From Gemmatimonadota bacterium (GTDB taxonomy: Bacteria; ARS69), in NCBI GenBank assembly GCA_021604925.1, contig BQJX01000075.1, forward strand, positions 1-9,057: DNA of 9,057 nucleotides, given 5' to 3'. Both the position numbers and the translations under genes were made by a program. Under the pieces are notes generated by a model. The model had not been told where the DNA came from. It saw only the letters and a program-made list of their open reading frames with translations, and made no database searches. Shown here piece by piece: positions 8,166-9,057 of this stretch; position 1 is the first letter of the stretch; each line of letters begins with the position of its first letter.

Positions 8166-8363
8166 ATGGCTTTTTACAAGTGCGAGAAGTGCGGCATGAG
8201 CGTCGGAACGATCACGTGCGGCGAGTGCGGCAAGCAGTTGGTCCACGAGACGCTGAAACTGGACGACGGCCGCGAAGTCGACGTGGCCAAGTGCCCCGCC
8301 GGCCACGGCAAGATCAAGTCGCCGCAGTGCTGCGGCGCGGACATGAGCTGCTCGATCGGCTAG
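8166..8363 (+). CDS. Small cysteine-rich zinc-ribbon-like protein
   Basis: This 65-residue protein has eight cysteines and two histidines. The first half holds two CxxC knuckles, CEKC (6-9) and CGEC (18-21), a classic four-cysteine zinc-ribbon spacing. The second half has Cys43, His47, a vicinal pair Cys55-Cys56 and Cys62 in SPQCCGADMSC, which could form a second metal site. A strand-rich middle (LVHETLKLDDGREVDVAKCP, 25-44) links the two. The start is secure: GGAGGAA lies 5 bases before the ATG. No signal peptide or membrane helix, so it is likely cytoplasmic. I believe similar short 'KCxxCGM...CCGxDMSC' proteins occur in several Gram-negative groups without a known role, but I cannot verify this. 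Metal binding (zinc, or iron as in rubredoxin-like folds) is inferred from the cysteines. It is transcribed away from the opp operon and converges with the barrel gene. Confidence 0.88.
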   Translation: MAFYKCEKCGMSVGTITCGECGKQLVHETLKLDDGREVDVAKCPAGHGKIKSPQCCGADMSCSIG

Positions 8364-8380
8364 GGGCGCGTCTCCCGGGT

Positions 8381-8419
8381 CGGACCGGACGTCGCCGTCG
8401 CCGGCGGTGTTCCGGTCCG
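8381..8419. terminator. Hairpin between convergent gene ends
   Basis: CGGACCGGA (8381-8389) pairs perfectly with TCCGGTCCG (8411-8419). The intervening bases can fold further: CGCCG (8393-8397) with CGGCG (8402-8406). The structure fills nearly the whole 57-bp gap between the zinc-ribbon stop (8363) and the barrel stop (8421), so it can act on both strands. There is no T run, so factor-independent termination is uncertain. Confidence 0.5.
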
Positions 8420-8420
8420 C

Positions 8421-9057
8421 CTAGAAGCCGGCCGAGAGCTGGACCAGATAGTGGTCCGTGTTCAGGGCGTCGCCGCCCAGGAAGCGGTTGTTCTGCACCA
8501 CGCCCTTGACGGTGACGCGCGGCGCCCACCGAAACCCCACTCCGTTCTCGTAGCGGCGCACGCGGTAGTCCCAGTGCACGCTCTGTCCGGCCCCATCCGT
8601 GACGCGGGTCGGTTCAAAGAAGCCCACCCGGCTCGCCACGAACCAGCGCGTCCGGACCTTGTGCTTGGCCTCCACGTAGCCGGACGTGGCGCCCAGCCTG
8701 GGCAAGGTGGGATGCTCCCAACTCGTGTACATCACTTCCGAGTTCACTTCCAGGTGGCGACGCGTCCAGGATAGATCCACGCCGCCGCCGGCATTGAGGA
8801 AGTCGGTCTCCTTGCGATCCTGAAGCGCAGCCATGCCGTCCACCAGGTACGGCCCCACCCATCCCGATCCTCCCAGCACCAATCCCGGCCCGTGGTTCCA
8901 GGCCAGCCGGGACGTGACCTGCGGCAGGGCCTTCCCGTTCTCGCGCTGCGGCAGCGTCGTGGAGCCGTTCAGGAGCGCCACCGACCAGTCGAAGGCCCCC
9001 GCCTGGCCCCACAACTCGGCGCCGCCGTTCCAGCAGTTGTCGTAGAGGACCGGAAGG
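8421..9057 (-). CDS. Outer-membrane beta-barrel protein (porin-like), C-terminal part
   Basis: An open frame enters from beyond the right edge and continues for 211 residues to a TAG at 8421-8423; the start and signal peptide are outside the window. The frame reads LPVLYDNCWNGGAELWG at the edge and stays open, so an internal TTG at 9012-9014 is not the true start. The sequence consists of alternating polar/hydrophobic strands separated by short turns and longer polar loops: FDWSVALLNG, GPYLVDGMAAL, GGGVDLSWTRRHLEVNSEVMY, TRWFVASRVGFFEP, VHWDYRVRRYENGVGFRWAP and RVTVKGVVQNN. It ends in the strand DHYLVQLSAGF. A C-terminal strand closing with Phe is the outer-membrane barrel signal read by the BAM machinery. 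The closest general look is a porin or porin-like barrel, but family and substrate cannot be named from this fragment. No plug domain of a TonB-dependent receptor is visible in this part. Confidence 0.82.
   Translation of the reverse strand, partial: LPVLYDNCWNGGAELWGQAGAFDWSVALLNGSTTLPQRENGKALPQVTSRLAWNHGPGLVLGGSGWVGPYLVDGMAALQDRKETDFLNAGGGVDLSWTRRHLEVNSEVMYTSWEHPTLPRLGATSGYVEAKHKVRTRWFVASRVGFFEPTRVTDGAGQSVHWDYRVRRYENGVGFRWAPRVTVKGVVQNNRFLGGDALNTDHYLVQLSAGF

Noticed and set aside
7829..8167. Open frames on both strands within the oppA / zinc-ribbon intergenic region
   Set aside because: Arg/Pro/Gly-rich translations with no ribosome site of note and no recognisable motif; best explained by GC content.

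Overview
This is a GC-rich window from a Gram-negative bacterium. Two lipoproteins with N-terminal lipobox signals and the C-terminal part of an outer-membrane beta-barrel imply an outer membrane. Nothing fixes the phylum. An over-long oligopeptide permease and substrate-binding protein, high GC and an S9 peptidase next door suggest one of the less-studied Gram-negative phyla, but that is a guess.

Layout, left to right. At the left edge (1-179, minus) lies the N-terminal fragment of a prolyl-oligopeptidase-family (S9) peptidase with a forced GTG start; the rest of the gene is outside the window. Divergent from it is a lipoprotein gene (341-982, plus) with a CsgG/LpoB-like look. A GC hairpin (997-1022) separates its 3' end from the convergent 3' end of a large minus-strand operon. 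That operon (7832 down to 1078) is a complete oligopeptide/dipeptide ABC importer in the order binding protein, permease B, permease C, ATPase D, ATPase F. The genes are 12 bp apart or overlap by 8, 1 and 1 bp. After a 333-bp divergent intergenic region comes a 65-residue cysteine-rich, zinc-ribbon-like protein (8166-8363, plus). It converges, across another hairpin (8381-8419), on the 3' part of an outer-membrane barrel gene (8421-9057, minus, entering from beyond the right edge).

How the parts work together: the binding protein captures peptides in the periplasm. The OppB/OppC heterodimer carries them across the inner membrane, powered by OppD/OppF. The S9 peptidase next door could hydrolyse peptides and the barrel could admit small solutes, but both links are inferred from position only.

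The most unusual point is OppC. At 571 residues it is nearly twice the usual length. It carries an insertion of about 295 residues between its first transmembrane helix and the conserved permease core, containing an alpha-helical segment, two additional predicted membrane helices and a second extracytoplasmic segment. The binding protein is also longer than usual. I see no CRISPR array, tRNA, rRNA, insertion sequence or phage gene.
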